Source of the DNA: Bradymonas sp963697525
GTDB taxonomy: Bacteria > Myxococcota_A > Bradymonadia > Bradymonadales > Bradymonadaceae
Reading direction: 5' to 3'
Assembly (NCBI GenBank): GCA_963697525.1
Contig: OY969087.1
Coordinates: 62,001-126,000, forward strand
DNA: 64,000 nt
Shown here: positions 54,555 through 62,429 of the stretch, piece after piece
How the letters are laid out: every line of letters begins with the position of its first letter
Numbering within the stretch: position 1 is the stretch's first letter
Notes under the pieces: model-generated
What the model saw: only the letters and a program-made list of their open reading frames with translations
Told to the model about the DNA's origin: nothing
The model's database searches: none
Translations under genes and position numbers: made by a program

Positions 54555-55337
54555 ATGGGTGCGCCAGCCACGCAGTGGAGCGAAAGGGAACTCGAACTCA
54601 TCGAAACCTACTACGAGCAGCACGGGCCGCAAGGACTCGTCGACAAAGGGCTGATCTCGAAAAAATCGCTCAGCGCGATCGCGATTCAGGCCTCACGCAT
54701 GGGGCTAGTCTACGAGGAGTCGTCCCGTACTCGGTGGACTGAGGCTGAGTTAAAGCGACTCCGCAACTGCTATCCGGTGATGGGACCGACGGATTTGTGT
54801 GAGTCGGGAGTTCTTCGCGGCAGGTCGCTCGCCGCGATCAAGGCGAAGGCCTACGCCGAAGGTCTGACGTATGAGCCAGACAATAGGCCGGACGAGCCGC
54901 ATGTCTACGCGAGACTCAGACCGACCAGCGCCCAGCAGTTCAAAGTCGTCGCCATTCACGACGACCTGTACACGACCACGGGCCTCGATTTCGGTGAAGT
55001 TATCGTTCGACTCGAAATGCCGGTCCAGGCGGGTCATGTCCTCCAGTGGGTCGTGTCCGACCAGGACTGGGTCGACATCTCGATGCTTGCACGCATTGAG
55101 GACCTTGAACCCGGCGAGCGGTTTTCCGTCCGCGAATCCCAAAGGAATGGATTGCCCGACGAATGCGTCGGGTGCCTCATGATACGGACGGGGGAGGGAC
55201 TGGGTGCGGACGCGGAACTCGTTAACGCGGTCGTTCTCGAGGGGCCGCTCGCAGGAAAACTGGTGTCGGTGAGCTCCGAAACGCGCGTCTGCTTGGAGAT
55301 GTCCGAACCACCTCCGCCGATCGCGACCAATGACTGA
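54555..55337 (+). CDS. Protein with two Myb/SANT-like helix-turn-helix units (260 aa)
   Basis: Start at ATG 54555 (GGAG 9 bases upstream); an earlier ATG at 54534 has no good ribosome site. Residues 6-45 (WSERELELIETYYEQHGPQG, KSLSAIAIQASRMGL) and 55-100 (RWTEAELKRLRNCYPVMGPT, RSLAAIKAKAYAEGL) are two tandem Myb-like DNA-binding repeats of the kind seen in phage-derived proteins. The rest is beta-rich with no recognised domain (FGEVIVRLEMPVQAGHVLQW). It may regulate the operon or carry the DNA-binding role in it. Confidence 0.7.
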   Translation: MGAPATQWSERELELIETYYEQHGPQGLVDKGLISKKSLSAIAIQASRMGLVYEESSRTRWTEAELKRLRNCYPVMGPTDLCESGVLRGRSLAAIKAKAYAEGLTYEPDNRPDEPHVYARLRPTSAQQFKVVAIHDDLYTTTGLDFGEVIVRLEMPVQAGHVLQWVVSDQDWVDISMLARIEDLEPGERFSVRESQRNGLPDECVGCLMIRTGEGLGADAELVNAVVLEGPLAGKLVSVSSETRVCLEMSEPPPPIATND

Positions 55338-55602
55338 TCACTGAACGCTAAGCGATGAGGCACGTTGGCAATGCCACACGATGCAACAGGGCGATTCATC
55401 GGCGGGCATGTCAGGCGATCCAGTAGCAAACCATGAGCATTGTGTTCATTCGAGAACAGAAGAAGGCGACCCGTGTGGGAAGCCAGCAGCAGCGCCGTGC
55501 TGAACTGCGCGGTAACCAAGCACTGAGGGTTCAAACCTCGGGAAGTCCGCTTGGTCACGCAACATGATACCTACACTGACGGATACGCCGTCAAAGGAGC
55601 AA

Positions 55603-55878
55603 ATGATGCAATTCACCCAAAGCGATTTCGTTGGGTCCACATTCGTGTCACACCACATCTTCGCCCTCCTCGGAGTCGACGACGCCACTCAGCGGAAGTC
55701 GAGCCTCAGTGACCGCATGCTGATTCTTCTCGGGGACAGGCTGAGCGGAGAGGATGCCAACCATATCTTGACCGAGGCTCGCCGCCTGTATCTGGCCGGC
55801 CACCGCGAAGTTGAAGACTTCTTCGAGCACTTCGCCGATGCCCTCGCCGAATTCGAACGCGAGCGAGGTAAGGCATGA
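55603..55878 (+). CDS. Small hypothetical protein (91 aa)
   Basis: Start at the ATG pair 55603-55608 directly after AAAGGAG; the frame is open upstream to 55564 without a ribosome site. Helical and acidic (SSLSDRMLILLGDRLSGEDA, EDFFEHFADALAEFERERG). Unknown function. The stop overlaps the next start (ATGA). The 265-base gap before it (55338-55602) shows no gene. Confidence 0.65.
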   Translation: MMQFTQSDFVGSTFVSHHIFALLGVDDATQRKSSLSDRMLILLGDRLSGEDANHILTEARRLYLAGHREVEDFFEHFADALAEFERERGKA

Positions 55879-56183
55879 GCGAGCAACTCGAGGAGGATAC
55901 GGATCCCCTGTCTGGAGCCGAGGCAGGAGGCGTCATGACCAACGAAAAGAACATCGAGGCGTGGGTCGCATCGCAGATTGGTGACGGCGTGCGCGTCCGG
56001 CATCCCACTCCTGGGGAGTGGTTCATTACGCAGGTGGGAGGGATCGGCCTCGACCAAAAGGTCGTCGACGGACTGATCGAGCGGGTGAGCGAGATCGAGG
56101 CACACCCATACTGGGCGTGGTCGTTGAGCCATTCTGGTGAGCTCGCATTGATCGCGACGTGGCGATTTGAGTTCGAGAGATAA
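55875..56183 (+). CDS. Small hypothetical protein (102 aa)
   Basis: Starts in an ATGA overlap with the preceding gene. After an acidic N-terminus (MSEQLEEDTDPLSGAEAGG) there is a compact segment: NIEAWVASQIGDGVRVRHPT, GEWFITQVGGIGLDQKVVDG, LIERVSEIEAHPYWAWSLSH. No known family; could form a pair with the 91-aa protein because of the coupling. Confidence 0.65.
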   Translation: MSEQLEEDTDPLSGAEAGGVMTNEKNIEAWVASQIGDGVRVRHPTPGEWFITQVGGIGLDQKVVDGLIERVSEIEAHPYWAWSLSHSGELALIATWRFEFER

Positions 56184-56203
56184 ACACCAACTGGAGCAAA
56201 GTG

Positions 56204-57166
56204 ATGAGTTGTCGAGAACGCAGCAAGGTGCCATCGGTCATCGATGGGATAGCGAAGGTCCTGACGGAAATCGAGGAACCTGAACTGGCGGTACAGCCGA
56301 CGCTGGCGATGCTGTTGCAGGGAGGGAAGATGGAGCCTGCCATGCTGACTTGGCCCTCTTGTGGCACTGTGGAGCTAAGGTGGGCGGGGCGTGCGGAAAG
56401 CGGCTGCAGGAGCGGGTGCGCGCACAGCTGGCCGGATCTGGAGCCGTACATCCCTGAGCAAGCTTGGCGTGACGTCATCGGTGACGATGCCGTGCACCTA
56501 GAGTGCATCGCTCTCGAAGAGGAACGGCGTGGACTGCGCGCCGTTTGCAACGGGAGGCACATGGCTGACTACGCCTATGGCCCGACTGGATGGCGGGTTC
56601 ACAGGCCGGGCGAGCAGGGAGTCATCGAGGATCTGCGGGCTGCCGGGATCATCGCAGGTACGTCGGTCGACGAGGTCCGCGCGTGGGATGGATCTTATCT
56701 GCGATTACAGGATTTGTGCGTCCTCATGTGCGCCGGCAACTACGTGCACGCCCGCCGGGTCATCTGGGACATTGAAGGAGACGACGAGTGGGTGATCAGC
56801 GTGCTCGGCCGGGCCACGGAGATGATCGAAGACGCAGAGGAGCGTGCCATCGCCCTCCTGGATGCCATCAGCGACGCCGCCCTCCGGCTCGAGTGTCCAC
56901 ACATTGCGATCGCGCTCAGGGAGATGGAGCACGATGCGTTCGGTGATCAGCCCGGCCGCCCGCGGGAGATCGTAGTGGCTGACGGCATCCTCAAGGTCTG
57001 GGGGGAACATACGCCTCCATGGGAGCCGTGGGAGGCTGAAGCCAGCTGTCTCAGTGGCTTACAGGCGGAAATCCACCGCTGGTGCGGGGGATGGGCCATA
57101 TGGCTTGACGACGTCTACGTCGAGATTGATGTCGACGAGATAGCAACTGGCGTCGGAGCGGCGTGA
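56204..57166 (+). CDS. Hypothetical protein with cysteine cluster (320 aa)
   Basis: ATG 56204 (GGAG 8 bases upstream). An N-terminal cysteine-containing region (SCGTVELRWAGRAESGCRSG, then CAHSW) may bind metal. The middle is helical (DDEWVISVLGRATEMIEDAE, ERAIALLDAISDAALRLECP), and the C-terminus is beta-rich and acidic (WAIWLDDVYVEIDVDEIATG). Family not recognised. The stop overlaps the next gene's GTG start (GTGA), so it is translationally coupled to it. Confidence 0.7.
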   Translation: MSCRERSKVPSVIDGIAKVLTEIEEPELAVQPTLAMLLQGGKMEPAMLTWPSCGTVELRWAGRAESGCRSGCAHSWPDLEPYIPEQAWRDVIGDDAVHLECIALEEERRGLRAVCNGRHMADYAYGPTGWRVHRPGEQGVIEDLRAAGIIAGTSVDEVRAWDGSYLRLQDLCVLMCAGNYVHARRVIWDIEGDDEWVISVLGRATEMIEDAEERAIALLDAISDAALRLECPHIAIALREMEHDAFGDQPGRPREIVVADGILKVWGEHTPPWEPWEAEASCLSGLQAEIHRWCGGWAIWLDDVYVEIDVDEIATGVGAA

Positions 57167-57636
57167 GCTCGACGAAACAGACAAGCGAAGTCATCGAGGA
57201 GAGAAAACAGGATATGAGCACTATCGGACAGACGAACGAAACCATCGAGGAGAGAAAACAGGATATGAGCACTACGGGACAGACGAACGATAGCATCGAC
57301 GAGAAGAAGATTGCCGAGGATCTGACCGCGCGGTATGAGCCCCGTCTTCCTCGACAACTCGCGGGATCCGTCGACGTTGAATTTTGGATCGAGCGAGTCG
57401 CCGAGGCCCGCGGGATGGACGGAGCTCACGGGTTCGCTATGGCTCTCAGTCGCCGAGGGCGCATTCGACATCCGTTGAGTGCCGCCAAGCTCATCGCGTC
57501 GATCGATTACTCAAACTGGGGCCCGGAGGTCATCGCCGAAGCGTGGATCGTCTGCGCTGCCCTCGTCGCCGAACTCGGGGAAGAACAGCGACTGCGTGAG
57601 TTTGAGGATTATCGTCACCTGATGGGACTTGCCTGA
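57163..57636 (+). CDS. Hypothetical protein with N-terminal 17-residue tandem repeats (157 aa)
   Basis: GTG start at 57163 inside the stop of the previous gene. The N-terminal 50 residues are a repeat IEERKQDMSTIGQTNET, copied as IEERKQDMSTTGQTNDS and then decaying into IDEKK. The remaining 100 residues form a helical domain (SVDVEFWIERVAEARGMDGA, LSAAKLIASIDYSNWGPEVI) with no recognised family. The repeat region is charged and probably an extended linker or coil. Last gene of the operon; two hairpins follow it. Confidence 0.68.
   Translation: MSSTKQTSEVIEERKQDMSTIGQTNETIEERKQDMSTTGQTNDSIDEKKIAEDLTARYEPRLPRQLAGSVDVEFWIERVAEARGMDGAHGFAMALSRRGRIRHPLSAAKLIASIDYSNWGPEVIAEAWIVCAALVAELGEEQRLREFEDYRHLMGLA
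57193..57309 (+). repeat. 51-bp tandem repeat inside a coding sequence
   Basis: Two near-identical 51-base units (57193-57243 and 57244-57294), each starting ATCGAGGAGAGAAAACAG and encoding 17 residues. A third, partial unit (ATCGACGAGAAG) begins at 57295. The units differ at only a few bases, so the duplication looks recent. Confidence 0.9.
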
Positions 57637-57674
57637 GAAAGTTCACCGTCACGCGGACGAGCCTATGAGGTGAT

Positions 57675-57750
57675 GGATCGCTCGACAGCGATCCCACCCA
57701 CGCGGCGGACATGGCAGGGATTGTACTTCGGCGGTCAACATCCGCCGAAG
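57675..57750. terminator. Two perfect hairpins in the convergent gap
   Basis: GGATCGCT-CGAC-AGCGATCC at 57675-57694 (stem 8, loop 4) and CTTCGGCGG-TCAACAT-CCGCCGAAG at 57726-57750 (stem 9, loop 7). They sit between the operon's last gene and the convergent methyltransferase. There is no clear T-run, so they may be bidirectional terminators or REP-like elements. Confidence 0.5.
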
Positions 57751-57798
57751 CATGTCTCGTCGCCAAGCCCGGTGAAGCTCCCATGTCTCGCCGCCAAG
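57751..57798 (+). repeat. 17-bp direct repeat after the hairpins
   Basis: CATGTCTCGTCGCCAAG at 57751-57767 and CATGTCTCGCCGCCAAG at 57782-57798, one mismatch, 31 bases apart. Together with the hairpins it makes the convergent gap repeat-rich. Confidence 0.7.
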
Positions 57799-57842
57799 TG
57801 CTCAGCGCACGCGCTCCGCGGGCATGGCAAACCCCTTCGGCA

Positions 57843-58586
57843 TCACCGCATCGCCCGACGGGCCCGAAACAGCCACCGCAACGGCTGCCCACCGTCGTCT
57901 ACTTCGAGGCAAACCACCTCGGTGTCGACGAATCCAACGTCGGCGAGCAACTCGCACACCGTCTCGCGCTCATAGGGCCGCTCCCGCAGCACGAAGTCCT
58001 GCCGTCTCCACAGCCCGCTAACGTCTTCGACGAACAGCGTTCCCTCGAAGGTCGCCTCGCGCCGCTCGTCGACCCAGGCCGCCCGCACCGCCAAGAAGAA
58101 ATCGTCCTCGCCGATGGTGAACTTGTTCGCCCAGTGGTTTCGGTGCTTGTGGGGCGTATTCATGTCGAAGGCGAACAACCCGCCGGGTTCGAGCGCCGCG
58201 TACACCCGACGAAACACCTTGCCGAGCTCGTCGACGTTGGGGATGTGGTTGAGGGCGTCGTAGGTCGACACGACCAGCGGGTAGGCCCGGTCGACCTCGA
58301 AGCTGCGCGCATCGGCCACCTCGAAGCTCGCCGACGGCGCATTCTTACGCGCCAACGCGATCATCTCCGGCGCGTTGTCGATGCCGTGGACCCCGAAGCC
58401 GAGTTCGCATAGGCGCTGGTCGAGACGCCCGGTGCCGCAGCAAAGGTCGAGGATAGGTGCGCCATCGTCGACGTCGTCGAGCACGTGCTCGTTCAGGATG
58501 TCCAAGAAGCGGTCGCAAGAGCGCGTCGCCCAGCATCGGTCGTAGACATGGGCGAAGGCGTCGTAGTTGTCGGTCCAGTTGTCCAT
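57843..58586 (-). CDS. Class I SAM-dependent methyltransferase
   Basis: 247 aa from ATG 58586 (MDNWTDNYDAFAHVYDRCWA). Motif I APILDLCCGTGRLDQRLCEL, motif II-like GVHGIDNAPEMIALARKNAP, and VVSTYDALNHIPNVDELG with ALEPGGLFAFDMNTPHKH are all diagnostic of the Rossmann methyltransferase group that acts on small molecules. Substrate unknown. No strong ribosome site. Leftward, with the GNAT gene just upstream on the same strand. Confidence 0.85.
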   Translation of the reverse strand: MDNWTDNYDAFAHVYDRCWATRSCDRFLDILNEHVLDDVDDGAPILDLCCGTGRLDQRLCELGFGVHGIDNAPEMIALARKNAPSASFEVADARSFEVDRAYPLVVSTYDALNHIPNVDELGKVFRRVYAALEPGGLFAFDMNTPHKHRNHWANKFTIGEDDFFLAVRAAWVDERREATFEGTLFVEDVSGLWRRQDFVLRERPYERETVCELLADVGFVDTEVVCLEVDDGGQPLRWLFRARRAMR

Positions 58587-58618
58587 GGCGAGAAGAACAG
58601 CATGATCCGCTGCGCGAT

Positions 58619-59035
58619 TCAACCCGTCGACGTGCCCGTCTGATTGTCGTAGTTGCGAATCGCCATCCCGGTGGCCGACCGAAATCCGAGACGCTCGTAG
58701 AAGCCGCCAAGCTCGGCGTCGCACAGAAGGTCGACCATGTACAGGTCGTCGAGCTGCCCGCGCAGAACTTCGATGAGCCGCGTGCCGATCCCTTGCCCCT
58801 GCCACTCAGGCAGGACTTCGAGCAGCGGAATATACGCGCTCAACACGCCGTCGGAGATGGCGTTGGCAAAGCCGACCACGCGGCCTGTGTCGGTGTCGAC
58901 GGCCAACGCCACAGCCCAGGCATTTTCGAGTATGCGCAGGTGCGTGGTCGGATCGGGATGCGTCGGCCAGCCGACGAAGAAGCCGTCGAGGTCGTCGGCG
59001 ATGATGTTGTCCAACTCGGTTCGGTATTCGATCAT
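58619..59035 (-). CDS. GNAT-family N-acetyltransferase
   Basis: 138 aa, ATG 59035. Motif A of the GNAT fold is intact: LEVLPEWQGQGIGTRLIEVL, followed by MVDLLCDAELGGFYERLGFR. The preceding strands are VALAVDTDTGRVVGFANAIS. Typical small acetyltransferase length. Substrate unknown. Separated from the methyltransferase start by about 30 bases. Confidence 0.85.
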   Translation of the reverse strand: MIEYRTELDNIIADDLDGFFVGWPTHPDPTTHLRILENAWAVALAVDTDTGRVVGFANAISDGVLSAYIPLLEVLPEWQGQGIGTRLIEVLRGQLDDLYMVDLLCDAELGGFYERLGFRSATGMAIRNYDNQTGTSTG

Positions 59036-59111
59036 CGTTTGCTCGTCACATTCGTTCAGCTTATGGTTATCGGCTCCAAATCCTCACCCAACATCGAAAT
59101 TGGGGAACATC

Positions 59112-59606
59112 ATGGCGCCCACCGAATCACACATCTACAAGCATCGCAAAGCCGCGCGCATCCTCCTAGTAGATCCGCGCGACCGCGTGCTGCTGTTGTC
59201 GAGTTGGTTGGAGCACCGAGAATGCATCATCTGGCTCGCCCCCGGCGGCGCGCTCGAAGCTGGCGAGTCCTACGCCGACGCTGCCCGGCGCGAGTGTTGG
59301 GAGGAGACCGGCCTCGAGTACGACGGGGAACTTCCGCACGTCTGGGTCCGCGAACACAAGTGGATGTGGGATGACCGGCCGGTGCACACCATCGAACACT
59401 ACTTCTTCGCCCGGATCGAACATTTCCACCCAAAGCCGCAGCAACTCGAGGACTACGAAGCTGAGCTGTTCCGCGGCCACCGCTGGTGGGGAATCGACGA
59501 GCTGCGCGCCTGCGAGGAGCTCGTTGTTCCCCGCGACCTCGCCGCACTCTTGATTCCGCTGTTGCGGGATGAGCTTCCCGACGAGCCGTTATTTGTGGGA
59601 GTTTGA
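59112..59606 (+). CDS. Nudix hydrolase
   Basis: 164 aa from ATG 59112 (GGGGAA 5 bases upstream). The Nudix box G-x5-E-x7-REUxEExGU is complete in APGGALEAGESYADAARREC followed by WEETGL. Family role: hydrolysis of nucleoside diphosphates linked to another moiety. The C-terminal part (HRWWGIDELRACEELVVPRD) is usual for the 8-oxo-dGTP-type subgroup. Substrate undetermined. It lies 8 bases before the alpha/beta hydrolase gene. Confidence 0.9.
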   Translation: MAPTESHIYKHRKAARILLVDPRDRVLLLSSWLEHRECIIWLAPGGALEAGESYADAARRECWEETGLEYDGELPHVWVREHKWMWDDRPVHTIEHYFFARIEHFHPKPQQLEDYEAELFRGHRWWGIDELRACEELVVPRDLAALLIPLLRDELPDEPLFVGV

Positions 59607-59614
59607 ATCGAGCC

Positions 59615-60193
59615 ATGAACAAGAGCCTTCTGCACTTCGCCCCTGGCGGAAACATCGGCCCAGCCTCGCCCTGGATGCGCCGCTGGATCCGTACGCTCGG
59701 GAGACTCGGCGACGTTGAAACCTTCGAGTGGTTCGCTTCCGACACGCGCCCACCGTTCGACGATCTGGTAGACTTTCATCTCGAGCAGTTGCGGCAATGT
59801 CGCGCTCGCCACGAACGCGTCATCCTCGTCGGAAAATCGTTGGGCGCATGGACCAGTTGCGGCGTCGCCGCGCGTACGGATGTCGACGCGGTCGTCTGCC
59901 TGGGTTACCCGCTTATCGAGCCGAACGAAACCGAGCCTCTGCGAGCGAAGCCGCTCGTTGAATTGACCGTGCCGGGGCTGGTCGTCTACGGCACCGAAGA
60001 TCCCCTATGCCCTCGTGAGGTACTCGACGAGGTCATCTTCCCCAACTCACAGCTCACGGCCTACCCAGTCCCAAAGGGCGACCACTCGCTTGTCGTGCAG
60101 GGATCTGCCGGTGCTCGGGTCGACGCCGAGCGAGGTATGTACAGTGCGGTCGATGAGTTTCTTCGCAGCAAGGTATTCGGGAGGCAGCCATGA
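59615..60193 (+). CDS. Alpha/beta-hydrolase fold protein (dienelactone hydrolase/KANL3-Tex30-like)
   Basis: 192 aa, ATG 59615. Nucleophile elbow ILVGKSLGAWTSCGVAART, acid YGTEDPLCPREVLDEV and base PKGDHSLVV supply a full Ser-Asp-His triad. Such short hydrolases have unclear substrates. Stop overlaps the next start (ATGA). Confidence 0.8.
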   Translation: MNKSLLHFAPGGNIGPASPWMRRWIRTLGRLGDVETFEWFASDTRPPFDDLVDFHLEQLRQCRARHERVILVGKSLGAWTSCGVAARTDVDAVVCLGYPLIEPNETEPLRAKPLVELTVPGLVVYGTEDPLCPREVLDEVIFPNSQLTAYPVPKGDHSLVVQGSAGARVDAERGMYSAVDEFLRSKVFGRQP

Positions 60194-61083
60194 CGAACGA
60201 CGACCACACACCCGGCCAACGGCTCCTTCGCGACTTCCACGGCCGCCATCCCGGCGCGACGTCACGCTCGCTCGCCCACGGCCGCACCGCTGACGGCGTC
60301 TCGACCTACGACCTCCTCTGCAACGCGGCACGACGCGCGCCGCACAACACAACCATCGTCGACCTCGCCTGCGGCGATGGATACCTGCTCGAGCTCGTTG
60401 GCGATGCCCTCCCCGACTCGCACCTCGTCGGCATCGACATGATCCAGGCCGAGGTAGACGCGGCCACCGAGCGCCTCGCTGGCTCCCGGGCGGAACTCAT
60501 CGTAGCCCACGCACAGTCGCTGCCGCTCGCCGACGCCTCGGTCGACGTCGTGTTGTGCCACATGGCCCTGATGCTCATGGAAGACGTAGAGCGCGTCGTC
60601 GCCGAGATTGCGCGCGTGCTCCGGCCTGGTGGTGTGGTCGCCGTCGTGGTGAGCAGCGGGTCATGGCCGAAAGGCACCGGGCAGACCTTCAAGCGTCTGA
60701 TGCGCGAGGCGGTCGACCAATTCGGTGGCGCATGCCCCAGGCTCGGCGACAAACGCACCCACAGCATCGAAGGACTCACGTCCCTTTTCGACCACGCGGC
60801 GGGTTTCGAGGTACGCGAGGCCCCCGAATTGGTCACGCTCAACCTCGACGATGCGCCCGAGAAGGTTTGGTCGAGCCTCCGGCTCATGTACAACTTCGCC
60901 GCGCTCAGCCAGGACGGACGCGACTATGTCGCCGAGCGGTTCCTCGACGTGGTCACCGGCGACGCCGACGCCCGTGGCAAGCTGACCTACCGATCCTCGC
61001 TGCTGTACGCATCGTTCCAGCGCCGAACCGCCTGGTCGACCCGGACGGCAATACGGTCGAGTTTGTCGAATGATGGCCGCTGA
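60190..61083 (+). CDS. Class I SAM-dependent methyltransferase with abnormal C-terminus
   Basis: 297 aa in frame, ATG in an ATGA overlap. Motif I TTIVDLACGDGYLLELVGDA, then LVGIDMIQAEVDAATERLAG, VVLCHMALMLMEDVERVV and VLRPGGVVAVVVSSGSWPKG make this a clear ubiquinone/menaquinone-type small-molecule methyltransferase. The final residues (QRRTAWSTRTAIRSSL) are atypical. In another frame the same bases read RLVDPDGNTVEFVE and stop at 61073, the hallmark end of a glyoxalase/VOC protein. The gene end may therefore be a deletion junction with a former glyoxalase gene. Confidence 0.82.
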   Translation: MTNDDHTPGQRLLRDFHGRHPGATSRSLAHGRTADGVSTYDLLCNAARRAPHNTTIVDLACGDGYLLELVGDALPDSHLVGIDMIQAEVDAATERLAGSRAELIVAHAQSLPLADASVDVVLCHMALMLMEDVERVVAEIARVLRPGGVVAVVVSSGSWPKGTGQTFKRLMREAVDQFGGACPRLGDKRTHSIEGLTSLFDHAAGFEVREAPELVTLNLDDAPEKVWSSLRLMYNFAALSQDGRDYVAERFLDVVTGDADARGKLTYRSSLLYASFQRRTAWSTRTAIRSSLSNDGR

Positions 61084-61161
61084 TGGCCTACGATTCGCGT
61101 GGACGTTGGTTTTAGCAATAATGAGCGCAATGCATCAGAGGCTGCAGGACAGGAAAGAGAC

Positions 61162-62076
61162 ATGGGCCAAACAAAAGTGAGCGACATCCGTCAGATACAG
61201 CCCGAGGACCGTGACCGGCTCGACAACTTCTTCGAGTCGAATTCAGCCACGACCATGTTCATGCGTTCCAACCTGCATGCCTCGGGCATTTCGCGACGCC
61301 CTACACAAGCCTACGAAGCTGTCTACACGGGCACGTTTCGCGACGGTGAACTCGTCTCGGTCGCGTCTCAAACTTGGAAGGGCCTGTTGCTGGTCGAGGG
61401 CCACGACGCCATCACCGACGTTGCCCGCGCCGCGGTGCTCGCCGCGGGTATCGATGTTATCGGGCTTGCCGGTTCCTTGGATTCTGTCGACGCGGTGCGC
61501 AGCGGCCTCGGCCTCGACGCGCGTCCCACCAATCTGGATACGCCGGAGTACCTCTACACGCTCGAGCTGGAAGACCTCGAACTTCCCGACTTGCTGCGCA
61601 CTGGGCGTGCCGCGTGTCGGCCGCCACACCCCGGCGAGTTCGAGCTCCTGTGCAAGTGGCGTCTGGACTATCATCTTTGGCTGGGCGGCGACCCCAACGA
61701 CGCGGGGGCCCGTGGCATACGCGACGGGCTGCGTGAAACCATCGAAAAGGATCGATGCCGAGTGCTGCAGGTCGACGGCGAGCCGGTTTCCTATACTGCA
61801 TTCACCGCGACCCTGCCCGACCAGGTCCAAATCGGCGGCGTGTGGACACCACCCGACCTGCGTAACCGCGGTTACGCCCGAAGCGCCGTCGCCGGCCACC
61901 TCCTCGACGCACAAGCCGCCGGCGTCGAGCGAGCCATCTTATTTACCTCCATCGACAACCTCGCCGCGCAGCGCGCTTACGAGGCGCTCGGTTTCGAGAA
62001 GAGCGGCCGCTACGGGCTGGTCTTTTTCGAAACGGCCGTGACAGTCGATGCGTGTTCTCGAACTGCCGTCCCCTGA
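61162..62076 (+). CDS. GNAT-family N-acetyltransferase with N-terminal extension
   Basis: 304 aa from ATG 61162 (AGGAAAGAG upstream); a GTG at 61099 would add 21 residues but lacks a ribosome site. The C-terminal GNAT domain: VQIGGVWTPPDLRNRGYARS (motif A) and SIDNLAAQRAYEALGFEKSG. The N-terminal 150 residues (ATTMFMRSNLHASGISRRP, TWKGLLLVEGHDAITDVARA) form a second, GNAT-like but degenerate half, as in several double-domain acetyltransferases. Overlaps the convergent NTF2-like gene by 67 bases. Confidence 0.82.
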   Translation: MGQTKVSDIRQIQPEDRDRLDNFFESNSATTMFMRSNLHASGISRRPTQAYEAVYTGTFRDGELVSVASQTWKGLLLVEGHDAITDVARAAVLAAGIDVIGLAGSLDSVDAVRSGLGLDARPTNLDTPEYLYTLELEDLELPDLLRTGRAACRPPHPGEFELLCKWRLDYHLWLGGDPNDAGARGIRDGLRETIEKDRCRVLQVDGEPVSYTAFTATLPDQVQIGGVWTPPDLRNRGYARSAVAGHLLDAQAAGVERAILFTSIDNLAAQRAYEALGFEKSGRYGLVFFETAVTVDACSRTAVP

Positions 62077-62417
62077 TGAAAGCGCAATTTCCAGCCACCG
62101 TCCTCTCGCACCCACAGCGAGCTGCGGTTCCCAATTTCTAGCTCCTCGTACTGCACTTCGCTGACGTAAGTCACCAGCACGACGTTGTCGGCAACGCTGT
62201 GGATCTGAAAATCTTTCAGGGGCAAGTCGATGTCGATTTCCTGCATCGGTGCCGACAGCGTGTCTTCTCTGCGGTAGGTGCGTCCCGACCGACCGAATTC
62301 GAAGAAGTCGTCGGTCAAAAGCTCGTCCATATAGGCATGGTCGAATCGAGTTTCCGGCCGCCACAGCGACACTTCCAGCTCGTAGAGTTCTTTCTTCACG
62401 GCATCGTCGAGTTTCAT
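62010..62417 (-). CDS. NTF2-like (DUF4440-type) protein
   Basis: 135 aa from ATG 62417. Pattern typical of the DUF4440/SnoaL-like cone fold: KELYELEVSLWRPETRFDHA, YMDELLTDDFFEFGRSGRTY, VVLVTYVSEVQY and SLWVREDGGWKLRFHQGTAV. Usually a small-molecule-binding protein with no fixed function. The C-terminal 20 residues (HASTVTAVSKKTSP) overlap the convergent acetyltransferase. Confidence 0.8.
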   Translation of the reverse strand: MKLDDAVKKELYELEVSLWRPETRFDHAYMDELLTDDFFEFGRSGRTYRREDTLSAPMQEIDIDLPLKDFQIHSVADNVVLVTYVSEVQYEELEIGNRSSLWVREDGGWKLRFHQGTAVREHASTVTAVSKKTSP

Positions 62418-62429
62418 CACACACCTTCA

